This document shows positions 12,728 to 23,990 of a stretch of DNA of 64,000 nucleotides, in pieces. The DNA is from Latrodectus hesperus. Taxonomy: Eukaryota > Arthropoda > Arachnida > Araneae > Theridiidae. The stretch lies in assembly GCA_037975125.1 (NCBI GenBank), contig CM075856.1, forward strand, positions 7,139,078 through 7,203,077, in the 5' to 3' direction. Each line of letters starts with the position of its first letter. Position 1 is the stretch's first letter. A program made the position numbers and the translations under genes. The notes beneath the pieces were generated by a model. That model saw only the letters and a list, made by a program, of their open reading frames with translations, did no database searches and was not told the DNA's origin.

Positions 12728-15100
12728 AATAATTATAAGCTTAAATTTTATTTACTGAATAAATTTAAAATTCTTAACAAAAGGGAAATGAAATTTTCTA
12801 TAAAATCTTGTATGTCTTTGGAATTATTATCGCCCAGTGAATTCTTTGAGAAGGAAAGGGGGTTAATAGACTTCATTGCCTTTACCTTCGTAACGCTATT
12901 GTATTTGACACACACTTTCGGTGAAATGGCCTTCGAAAGTTTAGAATTCTTTCTTTCGGTTTACTGTTCGTGAATTCAATTCCCACCTCAAGTTTAAATA
13001 TTTGTAACAGTTCGAAATCTTCTTTAAACTGTAGGTACTTGTCTAATGAGCTTCCGCGTGCAAGAAGTGACCGTAGAGTGACCCATCTACCATCACAAAC
13101 AATTTTTTTTATTTAAAATATTTGTGCATGTGTATCTACAAACCAAATTCGATAATAATTTCGTAATTCATATGTAATTTATAATCTTTTTGAGATAGAT
13201 CGAATATTGTTTTATAATTCAAAATGTATGAAAAATTTAATCAGTAATCAAAAAGAATTCACTGCTTTACGCAAAATAATTAAAGTATCTATACTTAAGC
13301 GAATCAGCAATGTATGAAGTAATTATTTCTTTTCAAGATAGTTTAAAATTCTGGAAACATAAAATGGTCGATGAATTCATAAATGCATCCAACGTAATAA
13401 AAAAAAAATACCCATTTATCAAGCGGATGAGTTCAGGGAACGGCTTTTGACCATCATTTCATCCGGGGCCAAATGAACCGAAGAATCCGAGGTAACTTCT
13501 AATGCGTGGTAAGCAGTCACGCACCCTCTAATCTTAGTCAAACAGAAAGTTTCCCATAGTCTCTTCCTCTCTTCCGTTTCCAAATTTAGATAAAAAAATT
13601 TTTTTACCCTTTTTAAAAATCAGGGAGTCACTTTCGAATCATATATAACTATAGTGTCAACTGCTAATTTGTATTGATTTATCCATGCAGAAAGCACTTT
13701 CCTGTCATTTGGACGCTCCATTGCCCGTAAAATAAAAGAAACCGGCGCGTCTTTCTAAAACCCTCCTAGAATCCTGCTCCTTATTAAAACAAATCACACC
13801 CCTTCTTATAATATACCTGAAAATATTTTTTATTCCACAATTTTTAGAAATGTTCTCTGCGAAGCGAATAGTTTAGTTGACCCTATGCAGTGACCCACAT
13901 TAAAGATCCCTTGAGGGAATGTTGTACGTGTCAATTTTTTTTAAAGCTCATGGAAGAAATTGTTATTAAATTTTTAACATTTTCATCTTACATATCTACA
14001 TTAAAACTTCGTCAAAAATGGAGTTTTAGTATTTGAGAGATAAACATTTAGTCATCAAATGAATGCGTTTGTAATTTTTAAATATTTTTATAAGGAAGTA
14101 AATATTTTCTAGTGAAAATTATACAATAATTGACATATAGTAATGAAAATAAAAATTCTCTCTTTTTCTAAGTCAGTTATATTATTTCTAAACTGAATGA
14201 AGTTACATTATTCATTATGATATATATAAACGCTTATAATTATTTATTTTTACTCTCCAAATGAAAGCTTAAAACAATCTCTATTCGCCTTATATTATTA
14301 TTCCTTTACTTGAAATAGAAATTTCATTCGGATATTTTTGTAAAGATGTTTGAATGAAGTTCAAATTGAAAATTGTTTTTAGTAATTAAAAAACACTAAA
14401 CTATATGAAGAATTCTTCATTTTCACATATATTAAATCATATTGTAATCAAATTATTTTTTGTCACTTGCAAATTCCAATAAAATTCTAAGTTTTTCAAA
14501 TTGAAAATTATGAAATTTGAAATTGCATTCATCAATTTAGGATTCAATAGACTAAATCACGAATTCAGGATTTTCTTGTGAATCATTTACTTAATAAGTT
14601 CGAATGCGTTATTTGTGACTGGTAAAATTTCCTTTCTGATGTAGAATACGGCGCAGTACTGTTAGATTTTCTTTCTGACAAAATTTCTTTGAGATATTTA
14701 TTCATAATTTGAATCCATAAATGTTAAGAGGAAACTGCTCTTAATTATATATCTATGTTTTTTACAATAAAGCGGAAAAAAAGATTATTTATTTACGCGA
14801 ATAAAATTGAAAAATAAATGACTAAAGAAATCTGCCTTTTTTTTTATTTTTCCCTCTTGCGATAATTTTTGATGTCGAATCTATTTAAAGTAATCTTAGT
14901 TTAAGGAATTACAGATTATTGAAAATAGAAGATTAAAGAACATTGCGAAAGCGCTGCTGGCAACAATACCTTTTTCTTCTATTAACATTTTCAAATTTCA
15001 TGTGTCAATTTAAGTTCATTTTTAGCTCATTGATGTTAATTTGACAGGAATTTACGCCTTACAGTTGATTTTTTTTTTCAAAACTAATACAGTAATCTGC
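12728..15100. other. Mixed AT-rich DNA with a GC-richer block
   Basis: 12780-13090 and 13420-13800 are GC-richer than their surroundings, with stretches such as catccggggcc and accggcgcgtc. I cannot assign them to a gene or element. A 61-codon frame at 12788 is unrecognised. From 13900 on the sequence is plain AT-rich. Confidence 0.45.
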
Positions 15101-15102
15101 GC

Positions 15103-15172
15103 TTAAGGTGAGAATCGAACTCATGAACGATTAAACTAATATCCAAAGTGGTATACCTTGAGCTGCCATGTT
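15103..15172 (-). mobile_element. tRNA-like fragment, probable SINE head
   Basis: On the minus strand a B-box-like gagttcgattctc follows an A-box-like tggcagctcaaggtatacc at tRNA spacing. The acceptor stem does not pair, so this is more likely a decayed SINE head than a working tRNA gene. Confidence 0.35.
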
Positions 15173-16550
15173 GTTAAATGTTTCCACATATTATAATTTT
15201 TACTACAAAACAGCCCAAATTTCATCTAATGCTAAACAATTTTAGAAATAGACTAATATGATGTATCAATCAAGTTCCATTAATGCATTGAAGTGTTTAA
15301 ATTTTTTTATTCATGAGTTTTCTAGTAGTAATTTAATTTATGAAAACTAAAATTTATAAAATGTATATCAACACTGTTTAATTTACTAAATATCATAAAT
15401 AAAATGCAGAGTTAAAATTGTCGTATATGGCATTATTTTACATTTGATCTATCAAAGTTAATTGCTACAACGTGGAACATTTACAAACAAAATATTCATA
15501 AAAAATAATATTAAATAACAGTTTAGTTACCATTACAGAAATCTAAATTAGCATTTATAATTAGACATTCCTTTAAGACTTTGAAATTTCTTTTCATGAA
15601 ATCTCTTTTCACAAAAAAAAAAAATATTGTATTTGCAAGAGTAAATGCTATGCTTAGAGATAACAGCTATATGCGTTTCTCTATTCCAGGAGGAAAAAAT
15701 ATCTTAAAGCAAAAACTTATTTATTATAAGCAGTTGGTATGAGAAACAAATCTAATAAAATTTGAATTTCACTTAGGGTATGTCTCGCTTGGGGTAGGAA
15801 TTTCGCATGTAGAAAGTAGTTTACGAAAATGTTTTCTACCTTTGTAGCAGCAATAGTACTACTCCAGAAAGACAATGAGTTCAACTGAGATAGAATGACC
15901 TTGATTCCGAAAAAAAAGCAGGTATCACATAGATTTTTAAGGATCCAAGAATGCTGAGATCTTTAGTGAAGTAGAACAGAGAATTTATTTTCCTTGAGAG
16001 TATATGATTTCAGCTGACATGAGCAGAAAGTTTATGGCACTATTATAAATTTTCTATGAAAAATCTTTTTAGTAAAGCTATATAGAAGTGCAATATTCTG
16101 AAATTCAAATTCTTAAAATTACATGTAGTATACGAAACAACATTACAAATGTATGTAAGAGACGTATTTCCTAATATTTTGTGTTAACTAAGAATTACTC
16201 TTGTTTTTTAAATCTAAAAATATTTTCAGATTTATATGTAAAAGACAGAATATTATTTTCTAAGTAGTTTTAAAATGATTCATTGTGAAAATATAATTTA
16301 ATATTGAATTCATAGGAAGATATTAATTGATTTTAAAAGATTTTATTGTTGTAAAACTAGAAATAAATGACACATTTTTATCTCATACAATGTGTTTCCT
16401 ATTTCTGGAGAGATGCTTCATATTTTTCTGTGATATAATTAATTAAGATATTTCTGGATTTTTTAGAGCAGTTTTTTCTTAATAAATACCATGCGTAGTG
16501 TTGCAATTTTACAAACTTTTAGTATGAGTTCATCAAATTTATTCGTAACT
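15173..16550. other. AT-rich DNA, no gene seen
   Basis: Nothing recognised. 15770-15960 is slightly GC-richer and unassigned. Confidence 0.5.
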
Positions 16551-16624
16551 TGATCAATTCATATCCTATTTTGATTAAGTGGTGTGTGTTCACCACTTAT
16601 TCAAAATAAGATATGAATTGATCA
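16551..16624. repeat. Long hairpin, 34-bp arms
   Basis: Arms 16551-16584 and 16591-16624 are reverse complements with two mismatches, around a 6-base loop (tgtgtt). At 74 bases total it is the length of a small-RNA precursor, but the short loop and near-perfect stem also fit a palindromic scar or a small foldback element. Confidence 0.85.
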
Positions 16625-16880
16625 TCTCTGACCTCCGGGCTCCTTCTCTGAGTTGCGCTCTAGCAATTTAGTAGAAGCACCTGTTTGGAGAGGGGGGGGG
16701 AAGTCTTCGTAATTATTTAGTTGCAGGGACGTAAGATGAGGGACTGAGCTTCTGATACGAGAAGAACAGATTTCTGTTTCGTGAAAGTGAGTCTCTGATG
16801 TAGTACAAGGAATTTGTCTGATTTCTAGCTTGACACCGCGTGACTGGAGCTTGTGGTTTCTTTACATCGAAACTCAACGT
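16625..16880 (-). other. GC-richer block with a family-B SINE 3' end
   Basis: On the minus strand this block contains cacgcggtgtcaa, the 3' signature of the repeats at 7988 and 10031. The remainder (ctccgggctcc, a run of nine G, agatgagggactgagc) is GC-richer than the flanks and unassigned. Confidence 0.3.
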
Positions 16881-17148
16881 GTTAAACGGCACCTGAAAAG
16901 TTAAAAATTATATGTAAGTTATTTTTTTAAATATATTGCGTAAACCATTGAAAACGTATTCTATCTTTTTACTATGAAAAAAAAAAAACGTTTTTGATGA
17001 GGATATAATGTTTAGATGAGGATTTTCCCAAGTAAATGAGAACTACTCTTTTAAATATGTGATTAACAATTTCTTCGAAAAGTTTTCAAAGTTTTCCATT
17101 GTTTTTTTTTAACTCGTTATTTTATCTGCTTAAAATATACACATTATA

Positions 17149-17383
17149 TTAATATATTAAATATTTTGTTATAAATATAACATTATTAATTTGTTGATTT
17201 TTAAAAACTTTGTTCCAATCTATATCTTTGAATCCTTCAATAATAGTCTCCGTTAATTTTTGATTTCGTGCAATCCATGACATATCCCGAATATCAGCGT
17301 GATAGGCAATGAATCCATCGCTCAACTTTTGAAACTGTGTTGCTTTTTTTCCAATCAGAATTTTCTTCGAATTCAAGAAGAAA
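17149..17383 (-). CDS. Possible terminal exon of an unknown gene
   Basis: The minus strand is open for about 78 codons to a taa at 17149. A candidate acceptor, ctgcctgcctag, lies just upstream. The frame contains stretches such as QKLSDGFIAYHADIRDMSW and TETIIEGFKDIDWNKVF, whose balanced composition (Trp, Asp, Gly, Thr, Arg) is unlike AT-rich noise. The nominal first codon is TTG, so an upstream exon would be needed. The last 15 residues are AT-like. I recognise no family and see no strong polyadenylation signal. It could be a true 3' exon, a pseudogene piece or chance. Confidence 0.3.
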
Positions 17384-17461
17384 CTAGGCAGGCAGATTCT
17401 AATGTTGATTGTTCAAGCTCCAATTGATAAGCTTTAAATTTAATCTCAAAATTATTTCCTT

Positions 17462-17534
17462 AAAACTTGGTTCGGGTTCGAACACGAAAGCTTATGTTCC
17501 AAAGATCGCTTCTCTACCACTACGCCACCGTCAG
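17462..17534 (-). mobile_element. tRNA-like fragment, probable SINE head
   Basis: On the minus strand A box tggcgtagtggtagagaagc and B box gtgttcgaacccg lie at tRNA spacing. The T stem does not pair, which argues against a functional tRNA gene. Confidence 0.5.
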
Positions 17535-20500
17535 TTCTTAGGTTTTCATTAAAATTCTATACTTAATATAGTGAGTAATGAATACTTAGTTTTTTAATTT
17601 GACTTCTCTGATATAGTGAAAGAAAATGTACCCAAAAAAGGGAATAGTATTACTTAAAATCAAGGAATTAAAAAATTAAATTCAGAAAATTTCCAGCATT
17701 ATGTATATAACAGCCGCTTCTAACAATATTAAAAAATAGTCAATCCCTAATAAGATAATTAAAACTAAGATAAGTAAAACATGGCGCATACTGACAAATG
17801 GATGGGAAACGTGATGATATGATAATCTTGACTTAACTTCACTCTGGAAATGTTTAGATGAGGGAATTTTAATTTTACAAGAGCTTCCATATAAATGTAA
17901 AAGTAAATTTGAATAGGAATGCACAAATATATTGAATTAAATTTTTAATGGATGGTTGAATTTAGAAATTTTTATTTTAAATTTAATATATGTGTTTTCG
18001 AAAAATGAGATGAATATTTGAAAAAATACGCTTTTCGCTTAATACGTTTTCACTTTTAAGCTACTCAAATATTTTTGAGATTGTAAAATTTATGAATAGA
18101 AATACAAATTTATGAACAGAAAATTTCTCCTAATTTTTAAATAAATTGTTTCTACAAAATTGCAATTTTTTTTTTCCTGATCAGTAACTTTATTTTATGA
18201 ACTTTATATGCTGACAATTTTTTTCATGAGTTTTATATTAATACAAAGTTAACTTCCTTTGGTACGGTGTTATATGCTTTACAATATATTTAAAGAATAC
18301 TTTTCATATTTATATATTTTCTTATTATTTTTGTGTATAAAATTGCTTGTTTATGTCTCGTTTATTATTTATATTTCCTAATTTTTATCTTTTAAAATGT
18401 GTTAAGTTTACAAAACTTTCGTAATTAAAATAATTTCCCTTAATTTTTTTCTTTTAGATAATTTATGATTATGAAGTTAGGGGATATTTTAACAATAAAA
18501 TGTTTAAATCTCTCCCTTTTCCATTTTAAACTACATTTCATTTCTTCTTTATTAGATCTCCATACAAGTATACCTTACTAGCCTCATTTCATTTCCGGAA
18601 AGATAAGATTATCTCTCCTCTGCCCCGAAACTTTTATACCTACCTCAAAGAATTTACAGATGACTTAATTTGACGCTTCTACTGCTTTTAAAGTGGCCGT
18701 TGAGGAATCGCTTCTCTCCTACGTGATCTCAATTTTTTATCAATGATTGCTTTCTCAAAAAAATTACTGAAATTAAGGCTTCGGGCTTCACTGAATAACG
18801 ATATGTGTTGGGTTTCACCATCCAATAAAATATAAGATTTAAAACTCCACCTTTTATCTCGACACTTTTTGAGTAATTGTCGTCAATTCGCGGACAAACA
18901 GTACTTTTTTGATTAATTTTATTTTCTAAATTTCTTTGTTTTTCCTCCAATATAAAAAGCGCTCAGTCATTGGGAAAAATCATTTTAATCACTTCTACTA
19001 GAGTTACTCCCATCTATCTCTTGACTGATTGCTCTAGAAGATATTACTTTGTTTCCTTACCAAGGTATTGCCTTCTTATTATTAATGTGTAATGTTTTCA
19101 TGTGTGTTTTAGTTGAATGCTTTTTAAATGTGAATAATCGCTATTAAAAAGTTAATTTCGTGTAATTCATTAAATTTCATTTTTATTTACTTAAACTAGG
19201 ATATTTATTTAATAAAACTTAAAAACTATTGCTTGAATTTTTTTATTGTGTATTCTTTTTGTAAATAAGAATAGTTAAATAAATCATAGGAGGAATTTTC
19301 CCCTTCTACCTCTTTGTGTTTCATATATTGATAAAAATTAATTTATAATTTCTCGTATTTTATATCTTATTGATTTTATTTGAAGTCATAAAATTTAAAA
19401 CAAATTTTTGATTTCTAACAGTAATTGGGATGTATAGCTTTAAGCATTGTTATGAGTTTAGAAAGTGGTATATAATAATTTTCAAAAGATTTTAGGCTAC
19501 ATTTATAATGAAAAATAATAAGAAGATAATAATTTTTAGTCACATATAATTTTCCGTTCATTTAATTTGGTATTTTAAGTTGGTTTAGTTTAACATTTTA
19601 ATCTTAAAATAAATATAATGAATAAATTGACACCATTGTCAATTATTGCATTTAAATATATATTATGAACATTTAACATAATTTATTAGTGAAAGTCTAC
19701 TTTTAAATTATTCATTTGAATGAATGTTTTAAATTTATTTATTTTGTATTCTCTTTTTTATGTTTCAAATTTATTTCGTAACTCTTTTGAAACACACATT
19801 TTAGCATAAATAACGTCAGGAAATTAGTTTTTATTATAATTTTAAGTTGGAAATGCATAAGTTAAGACATTGAATTGTGTTTAACGTATTTCTTGGTTGT
19901 AAATAAGACTGGTTTGTTTGAATCTCACACGTTATTAAAATTTATATACTAATATTATTTTACAATAAATTGATAAAAAGACAAAATAACTATTACAAAA
20001 TTGATGCACTGTTTTCAATTTAATAGGTACTTTCAACTACAATATAAATATTTTTACATAGAGTTGGCGAAAAGAGAAAACTATATTCATTCAATTATTA
20101 ATAAAATGAAGAATATTTAGACTTAGTGACATACTTTCATTTAACATTCAGGTCATCTCATGCAATTTGATATGAACTTACATATAAAATTTGAAGAACA
20201 TGTTAAAAAAATACAATCGAAACATTTATTTCAATGTTTGTCATTTTTTTAAAATTGAAACTCTTTCAGTATTCTAACCAACCGTCTCTTTACTAAATAT
20301 TTGTCACTTCATAATTTAAATGATAATTTGTCACAAATATTTAACTATAGGTAAAATACATGAAACTAGTTCTTTGATGCTTGTTTCAAAGATTTAAGGA
20401 ATTCTCATTAAAATTTATATTGTCGCTTTTTATTTAACAGCGGCAGGAAATGTAATGCTATTTAGATAGTTTTCATAATACTGTGAATACATTTCATAAA

Positions 20501-21423
20501 GAAAATAATATTGTATAAGAGAAATATATTGCATAAAATATAAGTTATAATATTTGATTATTGTAACCATTTATTAATTCTAAATTTAAACTTTTGAGAC
20601 TATTAATAATTTACAAAAATAATATTATTGTTGATTTTGTTAAAATCACAAGTAGTTATATACCCATGATAAAATACGTTTAATTTCTTAACAAATATTT
20701 TACGACCAAAAAGAAATAAAATAAATATGAGTAAAGCAATATTTTTATTTATATGTAATAATAACATTAAATTATACAAAATATTTATAACTGAATATAT
20801 ATATTAATATAAGCTGATGCTAAAATTGTCTTTTTAATATGAAATTAATGAAATTTTTACAGAATTATTTTTTTGAAAATAAATATGAACATAATAATAA
20901 ATTTATAAATGTTACAAAATCTCAAGGGAATGTGAAATCTTAAACATACTGAATACCACTGACTTAGTGGTGGGAGAATTGGAAAATTTAAAATATGTTA
21001 ATTTTCCGTTTATGCTTAAAAACATTGAGATTCAAATTTTTAAAATTATTAATCTGGGAAAAAAATCTAAAACATCTTAAGAAAAATTATTTAATAAATA
21101 ATAGGCTTTTTATCTTCATTTTAAGACAGAATTTTTCTTTTTTTAATGAAAAATTACGGTTTTTATTTCCTCTTATAACTTGTAAATAAAATAACGTAAA
21201 ACTACGTTTCAAAAATTTTAATTAATATAATTTTCTGGTTATTGTATATTTTTTTATGTTCAACACTCAATTTCCATTTAAAAGTTATTTAAAAAATTAT
21301 ATTTTATTTTAAAAAAAATGTTTTTCTATATGATTTTAAATTAAAGAATTCTATATTGATAATTACAACACAATTAAAACATAAATTATTCGTGAAACCA
21401 TTTTAACTTATTAATAAAAATGT
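17535..21423. other. Long AT-rich stretch, no gene seen
   Basis: About 3.9 kb with frequent stops. A small GC-richer patch lies at 18540-18720. Minus-strand frames at 17682 and 18729 start with GTG or TTG and look like AT-rich noise. Confidence 0.5.
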
Positions 21424-21706
21424 TGCCGACCAATTTGTCTAGTGGTCAGCGTGCCTGACTACGGATAAGGAGATCCTTGGTTCGAATCCCGGTTCGGGCA
21501 TGGATGTACTTTCTATCTATCCTGTCTTTGTCCTTTCCTTGTGTGAATGAGGTGTGAATGGTTGCCTACCCTATAAGTGGGTCCTTATGGCATGTGTGTA
21601 CCGAGGAAGTCGGACTCCACACCAAAATATGGTTCAGTTGGAAAAGTGGAGAAGTGCACCCCATGTTGCTAGCCTAGCTGGCACACGACAACGAATGAAT
21701 GAATAA
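21424..21706 (+). mobile_element. tRNA-Arg-headed SINE, subfamily A2
   Basis: The head is nearly ideal: A box ctagtggtcagcg, anticodon arm cctgactacggat as in tRNA-Arg(ACG), B box ggttcgaatcccg. The body matches the A1 copies up to catgtgtgta. After that the sequence switches to a different 3' part (agtcggactccacacc to ctggcacacgacaac) that is shared with the minus-strand copies at 43909, 45226 and 46535. The tail is gaatgaatgaataaaa. Short similar flanks (about aataaaaatgttg and aataaaagatgttg) may be the target-site duplication. Confidence 0.88.
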
Positions 21707-21710
21707 AAGA

Positions 21711-22583
21711 TGTTGTGATTTTCAAATTTGATAGCTTTTACTTTTTCTATATTTTACCAACGTGAAAGTTATTTAAAAAAATTGTTTTATAAATTTTATA
21801 AAAACTAAAAATTCTCTCAACATATTTACATACTTATATTTTTTTCCGCCTCAGATTCTGGTGAACCTCATTTGTCACAGAATATTGTAGACACAAAGTA
21901 ATCTGAATTTAATATTAAATTTACAGGGAAATAAATTTCTTAATACCAAATTTTAGCCTTTAAAGAAGACATTCCTAATTATTATTTTTTCTGCGTGCAT
22001 TGAAAATTCACTTTTTCATCGAATTTCTGAGTAATGAGATCTTAATATATGTGAACAAAAATGTATAAATACGTATTTGAATCTAAATAAATATAAAATT
22101 TATACATTAACATTTACACAATTTCTTATTATCTAAGATGTAAATTATTTTATTACGTAAATTTACTTCGAACCATAATTGATTTTCTCTGTCACGCGCA
22201 AATTGCGTATAGTCACATAAATAAGGTATTTTTATATATAACTTAAGTTTGTATGATAAAAGTCAAATAAGTTACTTCTACATAAAAATTAACCTATTTT
22301 TAGCCTACATTTTACCTATTTAATAACTGTGAATGCAAGAAAGTAATATAAGAAGCTGTTATTTTACTCTTGAATATAAATTATATGAAATATTGAAACG
22401 CACATTATTACAAGAAAATAAAATTTCACTCAATTTTTTGATAGTCATTCTATGCTTAATTTTATAATCACTTTTTTATGATTTTATCTATTATCTCTGT
22501 ATTATTCTTTCTTGGTATCTCTTATTTGAGCATCTTCCGTAATAATATTGAATGTTTGTTAAAGACAGATAAAAATTAAAATG
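21711..22583. other. AT-rich DNA, no gene seen
   Basis: Nothing recognised between the SINE and the Tc1 element. Confidence 0.55.
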
Positions 22584-23990
22584 TACACTACTGGCCATTA
22601 AAATTGCTACACCAGGAAAGCGGTACACCACACACGTGAAGTTTGCATGACAGGTAGAACTTGCTGTGATATGCAAATGATTAGATTTTCAGCGCATTCA
22701 TAGAAAGCAGGCGACAGTAGCGACATCTACAATGTGTATAAAACCAGAGATTTGACAGCACTTTTCTCATACTCAATTTCCGTTTCAACGTTGTTTTCGC
22801 CAAAGAAAGTTGTTGTAATGCCTCATGTAAGATGAAGAAATGCCTATCAGCACGTGTCTGACTTTGATCGAGGAAAGATTATAGCCTACCGGGATTGTGG
22901 TTTATCGTACCGCAATATTGCTGCTCGCGTCGGTCGAGACCCCATGACTGTTAGCAGAATATGGAATCGATGGGTTCAGGCCAATCATACGGAACGTCAT
23001 GCAGGATCTCAGTGACCCCCCATCACTAACAGCAGAGAAGACAGACATCTTATCCGCATGGTCACAAGGGATCGTACAGCCACGTCACGAACCCTGAGTC
23101 GAGAAATGGAGTCATTTGCAAGGCAACAAGTTTCTGCTCGAACAGTTTGACGATGTTTGCAGCAGCATGGATTGTCTGCACGGCGACCATGGCTTCGGCT
23201 ACCATTGACGCTACGTCACAGACAGGAGCGCCTTCAATTATGTGGTCAACGACGAACCTGGACGCGGGAATGGCAACACGTCATCTGTAAAGATGAATCT
23301 CGGTTCTGTGTACAGGACCATGATGGCCGCATCCGTGTTTGGAGGCATCATGGAGAATGCGCATTGCCAGCTTGCATTGGACATCGCCATACTGGCCCAT
23401 CTGCTGGAGTGATGGTATGGGGTGCCATTGGATACACGTCACGATCATCTCTTGTTCGCATTACCGGCACTTTGAACAGCAACCGTTACATTTCCGATGT
23501 GTTAAGGCCCGTGGTTCTGCCCTATCTTCGAGGCCTCCCTAATGTTTCAACAGGATAATGCACGACCGCATGTTGCCCGTACTGTTCTGAGCTTCCTTGA
23601 TACAGAACAGGTTTGATGGTTACCCTGACCAGCACGTTCTCCTGATCTATCACCAATTGAGAACGTGTGGTCAATGGTTGCCGAGTGATTGGCACGCCAT
23701 CACTCACCATCCACTACTGCCGATGAACTGTGGCATAGTGTTGAAGCTGCATGGACTGAGATCCCCGTACATGCCATACAATCTCTGTTTGACTCCATGC
23801 CTAGGCGGATAAATGCTGTTATTGCAGCCAGAGGTGGCTGCTCTGGGTACTGATTTCTCAAGCTCTATACATCCTAATTTCCTGTAAATCTAATCACTTG
23901 TTCTTTTCACTATAATGTATGTGTCCAATAAATATCGTTCTGTTATTTGCATTCCTTCTTGGTGTAGCAATTTTAATGACCAGTAGTGTA
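22584..23990 (+). mobile_element. Full-length, inactive Tc1-like transposon
   Basis: A 1407-bp element including the flanking TA dinucleotides at both ends, the Tc1/mariner target. The terminal inverted repeats are about 28 bp: the left end begins cactactggccattaaaatt, and the right end is its reverse complement with one change (gacc for ggcc). One transposase gene fills the interior and is broken (see the pseudogene entry). A shorter relative on the minus strand at 42860 shares both ends. Confidence 0.95.
22818..23853 (+). pseudogene. Tc1-like DD34E transposase, broken
   Basis: The product would cut and paste the element, acting in the nucleus by binding the terminal repeats. The N-terminal helix-turn-helix region is readable (DRGKIIAYRDCGLSYRNIAA, then RVGRDPMTVSRIWNRW). 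The catalytic domain follows, with first Asp in CKDESRF, second Asp in QQDNARPH and Glu in SPIENVW, and exactly 34 codons between the second Asp and the Glu. It is dead: TGA at codon 6, TGA after GSQ, TGA after ARTV, a frameshift just before the second Asp (about 23540), and further TGA codons beyond it. The C-terminus ends in GGCSGY, as usual for this family. Several stops are CGA-to-TGA changes when compared with the other copy. Confidence 0.93.

Noticed and set aside
17462..17534. Functional tRNA gene on the minus strand
   Set aside because: Boxes A and B are present, but the T and acceptor stems do not pair.
23339..23812. Extra frames on both strands inside the Tc1 element
   Set aside because: Shadows of the broken transposase. 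The conserved motifs are in other frames.
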